From the NCBI GenBank assembly GCA_946531785.1, contig CAMNAT010000169.1:1-5464 (forward strand): a stretch of DNA of 5,464 bases, given 5' to 3'. Every line of letters begins with the position of its first letter. Positions within the stretch are counted from its first letter, which is position 1. Both the position numbers and the translations under genes were made by a program. Shown here piece after piece: positions 1 to 5,407 of the stretch. Under the pieces are notes generated by a model. The model made no database searches. It was given only the letters and a program-made list of their open reading frames with translations, and was not told where the DNA came from. This DNA is from an uncultured Oscillospiraceae bacterium. GTDB lineage: Bacteria > Bacillota > Clostridia > UBA1381.

Positions 1-69
1 TACAAAATTCAAGCTCATTTGTCAAGCTATATTACTTATTTTTTGCAATTTTATTTCAACAAATTTACT

Positions 70-828
70 CTATCCATGTCTTCCGAAAAGTGTTTTTTTT
101 CTGAATCCACGCATGTCATGGTAATGGATCCCGCCGCCGTTAAGTATCTGCTCGGCATTCCCCATGAGATACTCCCAGCAGTCGGTGCCGTAGCGCTTGA
201 TTATGTTTTTCCTGCCCTTGTCCATATCCGGCGGACGGCTCGAAAGATTATGCATATCGGTCCCGACAAGATGCACAAGCTTTTCCTTCATCATCCTGTC
301 GATGAACTTTTTATATACCGGCATCCCGAAGCTTCCGGAATTGATCTGGATAAGAATATCAAGCGAATGCAAAGCTTCGAGCATTTCCTTCGGCTGCCCG
401 ATATTTCGCTCATCATGGACTATTATCGGCTTTAGCCCGCTTATGGACAGCTTATAAACATAGTCTATGATGTCATCCGTCCACTTCCGTACAGGCATTT
501 CAATGAGGATATAGTTCGTTTTTCCGACACACAGATCCTCTATTCCGCCGATCCCGGTAAGATCACATGTAAGATGCAGCTCGCATGCGGGTATGATATC
601 GGGGATATCCTCGCCCTCAGCAGCCTTCATCAGGCGCCTGTATGCCGCTGCCCTGTCCTCAAGGAATTTATCCACATCGTGCGATGTATAGGGATAGCAG
701 TGCGATGTGGAAACGACCGTGTCCACTCCCTGAGCACGGCTCTTTTTCAGCATGGCAAGCGCTATCTTTGAATTCTCCGCACCATCATCAAATTCCGGCA
801 ATATGTGTGAGTGAAAATCAATTATCAT
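70..828 (-). CDS. cpsB: CpsB/YwqE-type PHP-domain protein-tyrosine phosphatase
   Basis: This 252-residue protein belongs to the manganese-dependent PHP-fold phosphatases that dephosphorylate BY-kinases of the CpsD type in the cytoplasm. The length matches the family. Visible metal-site motifs are the N-terminal D-F-H-S-H with H6 and H8, followed by L-P-E-F-D-D-G-A; H43 in a T-S-H-C segment where T-P-H-H is usual; E83; E110 in L-I-E-M-P; H138 in V-H-D-E-R; and D191/H193 in G-T-D-M-H-N. The usual A-H-P-E-R motif reads V-H-D-E-R here, so its proline is replaced by aspartate. The ATG start overlaps the TGA stop of the VanZ gene by 4 bp and has an AGAGGTGA ribosome site at 833-840. It is the last gene of the visible operon, and its obvious substrate is the kinase encoded at 2390-3379. 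The final residues (F-R-K-K-T-L-F-G-R-H-G) are basic. The family call is firm; the substrate is inferred from context. Confidence 0.93.
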   Translation of the reverse strand: MIIDFHSHILPEFDDGAENSKIALAMLKKSRAQGVDTVVSTSHCYPYTSHDVDKFLEDRAAAYRRLMKAAEGEDIPDIIPACELHLTCDLTGIGGIEDLCVGKTNYILIEMPVRKWTDDIIDYVYKLSISGLKPIIVHDERNIGQPKEMLEALHSLDILIQINSGSFGMPVYKKFIDRMMKEKLVHLVGTDMHNLSSRPPDMDKGRKNIIKRYGTDCWEYLMGNAEQILNGGGIHYHDMRGFRKKTLFGRHG

Positions 829-1313
829 TTGTTCACCTCTTTTTTATGTTTCATCCGAACGAACATGCTTACGAATAATATCAGCAGCACTCCTCCGAAA
901 AGCGCGCCCGAGGTATCTATCATCATATCCCTCAGCTCACCCGATCTTCCGCTTACAAAGCTCTGATGGAACTCGTCGGTCAATGAATACATCGCGCAAA
1001 ACGGTACCGAGATCAGGATCGACCTTTTTACAGGCATCCCCCATATGCTCCACACAGCCGCCGCGCTTGATATGCCCAAGGCGGTATAGATCGAAAAGTG
1101 CGCTATCTTTCTTATCGTGCCATGCATTGAATATACAAGCTCAAGCTTTGCTCCGGCATCAAGACCTGCCATTCCCGGGATCAGGTTGATGATAAACATC
1201 AGGAACCCTCTTGATACATCAGATGAGTCATCACTGTTCTGTGAAGAAAAACAGAAGATCAAAGCCATTATGCCAACAGTTGCAATACAGGATATGACTC
1301 TGATCTTCTTCAT
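825..1313 (-). CDS. VanZ-family membrane protein
   Basis: This 162-residue membrane protein has the VanZ domain pattern: an N-terminal hydrophobic helix (about residues 5-22) ending in F-S-S-Q, a central R-K-I-A-H-F segment leading into a second helix (about 69-88), a third helix around 95-110, then the hallmark D-E-F-H-Q-S-F-V-S-G-R with downstream D-M-M-I-D-T-S-G-A-L-F-G, and a last helix before a basic tail. VanZ, the founding member, confers low-level teicoplanin resistance by an unknown mechanism; most family members are not resistance genes and their biochemistry is unknown. A VanZ protein between a BY-kinase and its phosphatase suggests an envelope-polysaccharide role here, which is inference. 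It starts 15 bp after the lipoprotein stop with an AGAGGT ribosome site about 7 bp before ATG, and its end overlaps the phosphatase start by 4 bp. Confidence 0.88.
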   Translation of the reverse strand: MKKIRVISCIATVGIMALIFCFSSQNSDDSSDVSRGFLMFIINLIPGMAGLDAGAKLELVYSMHGTIRKIAHFSIYTALGISSAAAVWSIWGMPVKRSILISVPFCAMYSLTDEFHQSFVSGRSGELRDMMIDTSGALFGGVLLILFVSMFVRMKHKKEVNK

Positions 1314-1328
1314 TACTACTACCTCTGA

Positions 1329-2393
1329 TTATTCAAATATATATATCTCCGGAGTTGGTGCCGGTGTCGGACGCGGCGTTGGGCGCGGCGTAGGCTGTAC
1401 AACAGTCTGCGGACGCGCGGTCACTCTCGGCTGCAAGACAGCCGCCGGCGGATTCGTTGTACGAGGCTCCGGTGCAGGTGTTGCCGGTCTTGCGGTCCTT
1501 TCCTCCTGCTCACGATCAGGCGCTGTGTCCTGCTCTCTGTCCGGCTCCTTGGTCGGTTCCGGCGTCGGTGCCTCAGTCGGCTCCGGTGTCGGCTCGCCAA
1601 GCTGACGCATCAGCTTTTCGATATCTTCGCTGGAAAGGTCATTGTCCTCTTCAAGCAGCTTTCGTACCAGTCTGATATTAGCCTTGCTTATTACATCCGC
1701 ATATTCCGACGGCACTCCGCCATATACCGTATTCAAAGCTCTTACAAGCTCGTTATTTATAGCAATATACTTATTAAGATCCTCCGTCTGATGCGAATTC
1801 GTAAGGATCTGATCAACAGCTTTCTCTATGATATCAGCCTTGTTCTCACCCATAAATCTGAATGCAAGTATATTGTTCTTTTCATAGAACGACATGAGCA
1901 TCCTGCACGCTGCCTCGCTGTCTCGTGATGGAGCATTTATGTAATCTGTGTAATAGTCATAGAAATTAACAGCATCATAATTCACTCTCTTCAGATACGC
2001 GGATATATTACTGCAATCCTCAACTGTCTTTATCATCTCATAGACATTGTCATTGAGCTGTGTCGCTATGTCGAGATTAAGCTCCTGACGCCTGTTCTGG
2101 CAGTACTGAGCCACATTCTTTTTATTGACATCCTTATATTTTTTTTTGTAATCCGATGTCTTTGTGAGACTGTATGCCTCACTGTACATCTCACATGCTG
2201 CGATCTGCTGCTCATAGACAGCCTCATCCACCTCGCGGAGACGATGACAGTCAGTGAGCATTACAGCCGGAAGCTCTTTTGTGAGAGATATATCCCTAAG
2301 CTCACCCTTCAGCGCACCCTTGCTGTTGCCGCAGCCGGAGATCAATAGGAGCATGACACCGAGAACTGCACACAATTTCAGCCATCTGTTCAT
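1329..2393 (-). CDS. Putative lipoprotein with Pro/Thr-rich, charge-segregated C-terminal tail
   Basis: I do not recognise a family for this 354-residue protein. It opens with a lipoprotein signal peptide: N-R-W-L-K, a hydrophobic run (about residues 7-18), then the lipobox I-S-G-C with the lipidated cysteine at C21. It should therefore sit on the outer face of the membrane. Residues about 25-265 look mostly alpha-helical and charged, with five further cysteines, among them C49 and C67. Residues 266-354 are low complexity with 24 prolines: first an acidic stretch of P-T-P-E-P-T type, then an arginine-containing stretch of P-T-P-R type, ending in E-I-Y-I-F-E. Pro/Thr segments often act as wall-spanning linkers, but here the segment is at the C terminus with no domain after it. 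The ATG overlaps the kinase TGA by 4 bp, and a GGAGG site at 2404-2408 lies 10 bp upstream, inside the kinase gene. Coupled expression with the kinase suggests a shared role; none is shown. Codons 83-85 are a run of nine A. Confidence 0.85.
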   Translation of the reverse strand: MNRWLKLCAVLGVMLLLISGCGNSKGALKGELRDISLTKELPAVMLTDCHRLREVDEAVYEQQIAACEMYSEAYSLTKTSDYKKKYKDVNKKNVAQYCQNRRQELNLDIATQLNDNVYEMIKTVEDCSNISAYLKRVNYDAVNFYDYYTDYINAPSRDSEAACRMLMSFYEKNNILAFRFMGENKADIIEKAVDQILTNSHQTEDLNKYIAINNELVRALNTVYGGVPSEYADVISKANIRLVRKLLEEDNDLSSEDIEKLMRQLGEPTPEPTEAPTPEPTKEPDREQDTAPDREQEERTARPATPAPEPRTTNPPAAVLQPRVTARPQTVVQPTPRPTPRPTPAPTPEIYIFE

Positions 2394-3379
2394 TTTGAAT
2401 CACCCTCCGGCGCATTATTCGAAGCAGCTCCGGAAGACGCTTCCGCGGTTTTCCCACCGCTATTTTTATCACTCTTGCTCTTGCTCTTACTCCTGCGGTC
2501 GCCGTAATAGTAGCCATAACCGTAGCCGTAACCATAGCCATAGCCGTAGCCATAGCCATAGCCGTAGCCATAGCCCTTGCTCTTCTTTCTCGATCCGTAT
2601 CCGCCGTAGCGGCCATAGCGGCCATAACCGTATCGGCCTCTGTATGAGCCGTAGTTGATGTTCATCGTATCTATATCGTTTACAAAGAACCCGAGCAGAT
2701 GCGCTTCTGCGATATTCAGAAGCTTGATAGCCTGCTCGATACTCTCATGGTTCGTATAGCCCTCGCGGACTACCATGACGATTCCGGTTACCCATCTTGA
2801 AAGCGCTGCCGCATCAGTAACGACGGTAACCGGCGGAGTATCTATCAGTATATAGTCATAGGTCTCCTCAAGATCCTTCAGAAGATCCCGCATAGCCTCT
2901 GAGCCCAGAAGCTCCGCCGGGTTCGGCGGGATCGAGCCGGATGTGAGACAGTCAAGACCCGGACGGAGATTGTGATATACAACATCCTCAAAATCCTTCT
3001 GCTTTGAAAGGATAGTCGTCAATCCGTCAGTCTTTACCACGCCGAGATACTGATGTATCCTCGGCTTACGAAGGTCGCCGTCGATGAGCAGCACCCTCGA
3101 GCCCGTCTGCGCAAATGTGATAGCAAGATTCAGTATAGATGTGGTCTTACCCTCACCGGCATTCGCGCTGGTGACACTTATCACCTTGCACTTGTCCGCT
3201 GTTCCGGTCAGTGAGAAAATTATGTTCGTTCTGGCAGTTCTGTAAGCTTCCTGAACGACAAACGGTGTCCGCTTGTTCAGGATCGCCTGCTGGCTCTGCT
3301 TCAGCCGCTGCTGTCTTTCCTCGGATGCGGTCGCTTTCTTTTTGAAAAATCCGTCTTTTTTCTTTTTTTCCTCAGCCAT
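2390..3379 (-). CDS. cpsD: CpsD/CapB-type bacterial tyrosine kinase (BY-kinase) with expanded Gly-Tyr tail
   Basis: This 329-residue cytoplasmic P-loop tyrosine autokinase controls polysaccharide synthesis or export together with its membrane activator. In order, it shows a lysine-rich N terminus (5-15); the E-x2-R-x2-R oligomerisation motif at E44, R47, R50; Walker A S-A-N-A-G-E-G-K-T-T at 71-80 with K78; Walker A' L-L-I-D-G-D-L-R-K-P around 97-106 with D100 and D102; S-G-S-I-P-P-N-P-A-E-L-L at 147-158; and Walker B I-L-I-D-T-P-P at 177-183. The catalytic domain ends near residue 240. The tail is exceptional: seven spaced tyrosines at 243-261, a basic K-K-S-K linker, then eleven Gly-Tyr pairs and Tyr-Tyr-Gly at 269-293, giving 20 tyrosines, followed by a Ser/Lys- and Ala/Ser/Asn-rich end. 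Family tails more often hold a few tyrosines. The kinase is separate from the Wzz-like protein, the Gram-positive arrangement. It starts 39 bp after the Wzz-like gene; its ribosome site (AGGGGTG, about 12 bp from ATG) is less well placed than the others. Its TGA overlaps the lipoprotein ATG. Confidence 0.95.
   Translation of the reverse strand: MAEEKKKKDGFFKKKATASEERQQRLKQSQQAILNKRTPFVVQEAYRTARTNIIFSLTGTADKCKVISVTSANAGEGKTTSILNLAITFAQTGSRVLLIDGDLRKPRIHQYLGVVKTDGLTTILSKQKDFEDVVYHNLRPGLDCLTSGSIPPNPAELLGSEAMRDLLKDLEETYDYILIDTPPVTVVTDAAALSRWVTGIVMVVREGYTNHESIEQAIKLLNIAEAHLLGFFVNDIDTMNINYGSYRGRYGYGRYGRYGGYGSRKKSKGYGYGYGYGYGYGYGYGYGYGYYYGDRRSKSKSKSDKNSGGKTAEASSGAASNNAPEGDSK
2510..2575 (-). repeat. 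Hexanucleotide tandem repeat encoding (Gly-Tyr)11, with an embedded 18-bp period
   Basis: Eleven consecutive 6-bp units of the form GGN-TAY on the coding strand lie inside the kinase gene. Tyr codons alternate between TAT and TAC in a way that exposes a higher-order 18-bp unit: on the plus strand, positions 2534-2557 are identical to 2552-2575 at an offset of 18 bp. The period continues toward 2528 with one mismatch (acc instead of gcc at 2531-2533). This pattern fits recent duplication of an 18-bp block (three Gly-Tyr pairs). Because the units are 6 and 18 bp, gain or loss keeps the reading frame. Confidence 0.93.
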
Positions 3380-3418
3380 TTTATATATTTACACCCCTAT
3401 ATTCTGATTTCCTGTGCA

Positions 3419-4171
3419 TTACCCGTTAGGATTGAGGTTCGGTATCTCTCCGAGTATCGGGAAGCCGTACTTTTCAACAAGCTCATCCTTGCTCTTGACT
3501 CTGGTATCGAACATGTTAACAAGGAATATGATCACCATAGCGAGCGCCGCACCGGCTACAAGACCGATAACCGCATTTCTTGCCGTATTCAAGGGCTCCG
3601 ACTTGGTCGCTTCCTCCGGGAACTCCGTGATCTTTGTGCTTCCGCCGCCGAACACTCTTGCGATCTCGCCGGGAGCATTGTTTACGATACTTGATGCCAC
3701 AAGGTATGATACATGCGCATCGGGGTTCTTTACCTCAAGCTTTATGATGTTTGTATCCTTAACATCAGTAAGCTCCATCATATCGGTGATCTCCTCAACG
3801 GTATAATTATTGTCAAGGTCATCACTTACGATGGTAAGAAAGTTCTTACTCTTCAGCACATTTATATATGTCGGCAGCAGGTTCTGCGCACCTGTCATTG
3901 AATTGGTGTTGACATCGGTCGAGGTCTGCTGTGCCTCGGTCGTTATAAGCACCTGCGACGATGATTTATAAGTCGGTACAGCGGTGAGCTTGAAATACGC
4001 ATATGTAGCGCCGCCCACGAGCACCGCCATGATCACTATGAACCACCAGAATGTAAGCATCATGTTGATGATATCTACCACGCTCAGCTCAGTTACCTTG
4101 CTGCCTGAGCTCTGCTCGACTACTGCTGCCGCGCCGCTGGTTAAGTTTTTATTGTTTTCTTCTGTCTGCAA
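3419..4171 (-). CDS. cpsC: CpsC/Wzz-like polysaccharide co-polymerase and BY-kinase activator (TTG start)
   Basis: This 250-residue membrane protein of the Wzz/PCP type, in its Gram-positive form, holds the tyrosine kinase at the membrane and stimulates it, affecting polysaccharide chain length or attachment. It has a cytoplasmic N terminus, a first membrane helix around residues 41-60 starting F-W-W-F, an external loop of about 135 residues containing T-Y-K-S-S-S-Q-V-L-I and L-P-T-Y-I-N-V-L-K-S, a short Pro-containing stretch before the second helix (about 199-221), and a C-terminal cytoplasmic tail ending Y-G-F-P-I-L-G-E-I-P near 235-244, typical of the family. The start is TTG: the preceding in-frame codon is TGA, so the frame cannot extend upstream, and the first internal ATG (residue 37) would remove the cytoplasmic N terminus just before the first helix. 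An AAAGGA site lies 10 bp upstream. It precedes the kinase gene by 39 bp. Confidence 0.92.
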   Translation of the reverse strand: MQTEENNKNLTSGAAAVVEQSSGSKVTELSVVDIINMMLTFWWFIVIMAVLVGGATYAYFKLTAVPTYKSSSQVLITTEAQQTSTDVNTNSMTGAQNLLPTYINVLKSKNFLTIVSDDLDNNYTVEEITDMMELTDVKDTNIIKLEVKNPDAHVSYLVASSIVNNAPGEIARVFGGGSTKITEFPEEATKSEPLNTARNAVIGLVAGAALAMVIIFLVNMFDTRVKSKDELVEKYGFPILGEIPNLNPNG

Positions 4172-4181
4172 TCAAAAGACA

Positions 4182-4187
4182 TCCTTT
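4182..4187 (-). promoter_or_regulatory. Ribosome binding site that fixes the TTG start of the CpsC-like gene
   Basis: The minus strand reads AAAGGA, 10 bp before the TTG start at 4171-4169. The same AAAGGA sequence at 9-10 bp precedes efp and the zinc-ribbon gene, which supports use of TTG. An ATG at 4190-4188 lies in a different frame and opens only a 13-codon reading frame. Confidence 0.75.
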
Positions 4188-4227
4188 CATTCTATAGATT
4201 GTTGTTTTTACAAAAAGCTGTCCCCGA

Positions 4228-4683
4228 TCAGTTGTTTTCCTCATCATCGACATCGAACTCAAGCTCGATATCATGCTGACAGTTGGGGCAAATAATATTA
4301 TTCTGTTCGTCAAGCATATCAAAATCAACGATCACATCCTCGCCGCATTCAGGACAATGTATCTCAAACAAGCCGTCATCATCGGCGTATGAGTCGAGGA
4401 TATCATCATCGTCAATATCCTGAGCCTGTACGGCACCTGACCCGCCGTTCATATCATAGAGCTCGTCAATGCAAAGGCTCATATCCTTGACACTTTCCTC
4501 CAAAGCATCAAGCTCTGCGGCTGCACCGTCACAGAACGCGGAAGTATCATCTATCTCCGCTGCCATTTCCTCAATGACTTCGATAAGCTTCGATATGATG
4601 CTTCCCTCGTCAGACTTCTCAGCAAGCTTCATGCCCTCGGCAAGACCTTTGAGGTAAGCTGTTTTTTTTGAAAGATCACTCAT
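4228..4683 (-). CDS. CD1247-type acidic zinc-ribbon protein of unknown function
   Basis: This 151-residue cytoplasmic protein resembles the clostridial family named after the CD1247 N-terminal domain. The N terminus M-S-D-L-S-K-K-x-A-Y-L-K-G-L-A-E-G-M followed by amphipathic helices (about residues 1-75) is the recognisable part and probably forms a helical hairpin or coiled coil. A poly-acidic linker rich in aspartate follows (about 88-104), then a zinc-ribbon-like module with C-P-E-C-G at 110-114 and C-P-N-C at 132-135, and a very acidic C terminus. Members are sometimes annotated as AraC-type regulators, but I see no AraC helix-turn-helix here. The molecular role is unknown. It begins 43 bp after efp with an AAAGGA ribosome site 10 bp before ATG. 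From memory, this family is often found beside efp in Clostridia. Codons 5-8 contain eight consecutive A on the coding strand. I am confident in the gene and fairly confident in the family. Confidence 0.85.
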   Translation of the reverse strand: MSDLSKKTAYLKGLAEGMKLAEKSDEGSIISKLIEVIEEMAAEIDDTSAFCDGAAAELDALEESVKDMSLCIDELYDMNGGSGAVQAQDIDDDDILDSYADDDGLFEIHCPECGEDVIVDFDMLDEQNNIICPNCQHDIELEFDVDDEENN

Positions 4684-4726
4684 AATACACTCATCCTTTC
4701 AGCATGCCGCGTAAAATATACGAGCA

Positions 4727-5296
4727 TTATTTATTGACACGCTCCATGTATTCACCCGTTCTTGTGTCAACTCTGATTATATCCGAGCCGTCAACGAAAA
4801 GCGGTACCTGGATGATCGCGCCCGTCTCAAGTGTTGCAGGCTTTGTAGCGCCCTGAGCGGTGTTGCCGGCAAAGCCCGGTTCTGTCTCTGCTATCGCAAG
4901 CTCAACAAAGGTAGGCGGCTCAACATCGAACACCTTGCCCTTGTATGAAAGTATCTTGCATATGTCATTTTCCTTTACGAACTTCATTCTGTCCGCGATC
5001 TCGTTCATAGCGATCGGGATCATGTCGAAGGTCTCCTGATCCATAAAGTAGTAGAGGTCGCCGTCATTATACGAATACTGCATGTCCTTTCTCTCAACAA
5101 ATGCTTCCTCAAACTTCTCTGTCGGTCTGAATGACTTTTCGATAACGCTGCCTGTGATGACATTCTTCATCTTTGTCCTTACAAACGCAGCGCCCTTGCC
5201 CGGCTTAACGTGCTGGAACTCTACTACCTGCCATACGCCGCCGTCCATCTCAAAGGTCTTTCCGTTTCTGAAATCTCCTGCTGTTACTGTTGCCAT
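4727..5296 (-). CDS. efp: Translation elongation factor P (EF-P)
   Basis: EF-P binds the ribosome between the P and E sites and stimulates peptide-bond formation at polyproline stretches. The 189-residue length is normal. The N-terminal KOW-like domain carries the conserved loop K-P-G-K-G-A-A-F-V-R-T-K, with K34 at the tip, the residue that is post-translationally modified in many bacteria. The two OB-fold domains follow, ending in the family signature V-D-T-R-T-G-E-Y-M-E-R-V at the C terminus. No modification enzyme is encoded in the window. The ATG start has a strong AAAGGA site 9 bp upstream and lies about 75 bp below a predicted promoter, so efp appears to lead the transcription unit. The usual neighbour in many Firmicutes, an Xaa-Pro peptidase, is not in the 168 bp upstream. 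The identification is secure. Confidence 0.98.
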   Translation of the reverse strand: MATVTAGDFRNGKTFEMDGGVWQVVEFQHVKPGKGAAFVRTKMKNVITGSVIEKSFRPTEKFEEAFVERKDMQYSYNDGDLYYFMDQETFDMIPIAMNEIADRMKFVKENDICKILSYKGKVFDVEPPTFVELAIAETEPGFAGNTAQGATKPATLETGAIIQVPLFVDGSDIIRVDTRTGEYMERVNK

Positions 5297-5377
5297 AATA
5301 TTTGATCCTTTCCACCCTCTGTCCGGGGTTTGACTTATTTTTCTTTTTAATCAAGTATATAAATATACACACTTTAT

Positions 5378-5404
5378 CATTTTATCAGAAAACCGGATAA
5401 AATG
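5378..5404. repeat. Perfect 9-bp inverted repeat overlapping the efp promoter (candidate operator)
   Basis: The plus strand reads CATTTTATC at 5378-5386 and its exact reverse complement GATAAAATG at 5396-5404, separated by 9 bp. The arms cover the predicted -10 element and reach into the -35 element. A further direct copy of TTTATCA lies at 5373-5379, next to that at 5381-5387. The geometry would suit a dimeric repressor, but no regulator gene is in the window. AT-rich sequence makes chance palindromes commoner than usual. Confidence 0.5.
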
Positions 5405-5407
5405 CAA
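5379..5407 (-). promoter_or_regulatory. Predicted sigma-A-type promoter for efp and probably the whole operon
   Basis: On the minus strand a TTGCAT -35-like element (5407-5402) is separated by exactly 17 bp from TAAAAT (5384-5379), which matches the -10 consensus at five of six positions. The -35 element is weak, matching only its first three bases. Transcription would start near 5372, giving a leader of about 75 nt that includes a GTATAT/ATATAC palindrome (5355-5368). No other good promoter is seen in the AT-rich 5297-5464 segment. This is a prediction from sequence only. Confidence 0.5.

Noticed and set aside
1..69. Terminator after the phosphatase gene, or a promoter for a further minus-strand gene
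   Set aside because: I see no GC-rich hairpin with a T run. A TTGACA on the minus strand at 25-20 is a perfect -35, but its -10 at 17-bp spacing would fall at position 2 and outside the window, so it cannot be judged.
19..457. Plus-strand open frames opposite the phosphatase gene
   Set aside because: No ribosome site or recognisable domain; the minus-strand frame has clear PHP motifs and coupled initiation.
825..1313. Teicoplanin-resistance gene vanZ
   Set aside because: Only the VanZ domain is shared; there are no van cluster genes nearby, and most family members are not resistance determinants.
2510..2575. Possible CRISPR-like or non-coding repeat array
   Set aside because: Units are 6 bp with no spacers and fully explained as Gly-Tyr codons in an intact kinase gene.
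2254..2658. Plus-strand open frame with Ser/His/Arg repeats, and a minus-strand out-of-frame Ala/Met/Thr-rich open frame over 2302-2625
   Set aside because: Both are shadows of the Gly-Tyr repeat and neighbouring kinase/lipoprotein coding sequence read in other frames; the repeat unit lacks stops in those frames. They have no family features.
4149..4190. Thirteen-codon ATG frame (starting M-K-G-C) overlapping the CpsC-like start
   Set aside because: No ribosome site of its own, very short, and it overlaps the AAAGGA site that serves the TTG start.
4198..4227. Weak hairpin or internal promoter between the zinc-ribbon gene and the CpsC-like gene
   Set aside because: The stem is only A-T pairs around a two-base loop, and the TATAGA box has no -35 element at suitable spacing.
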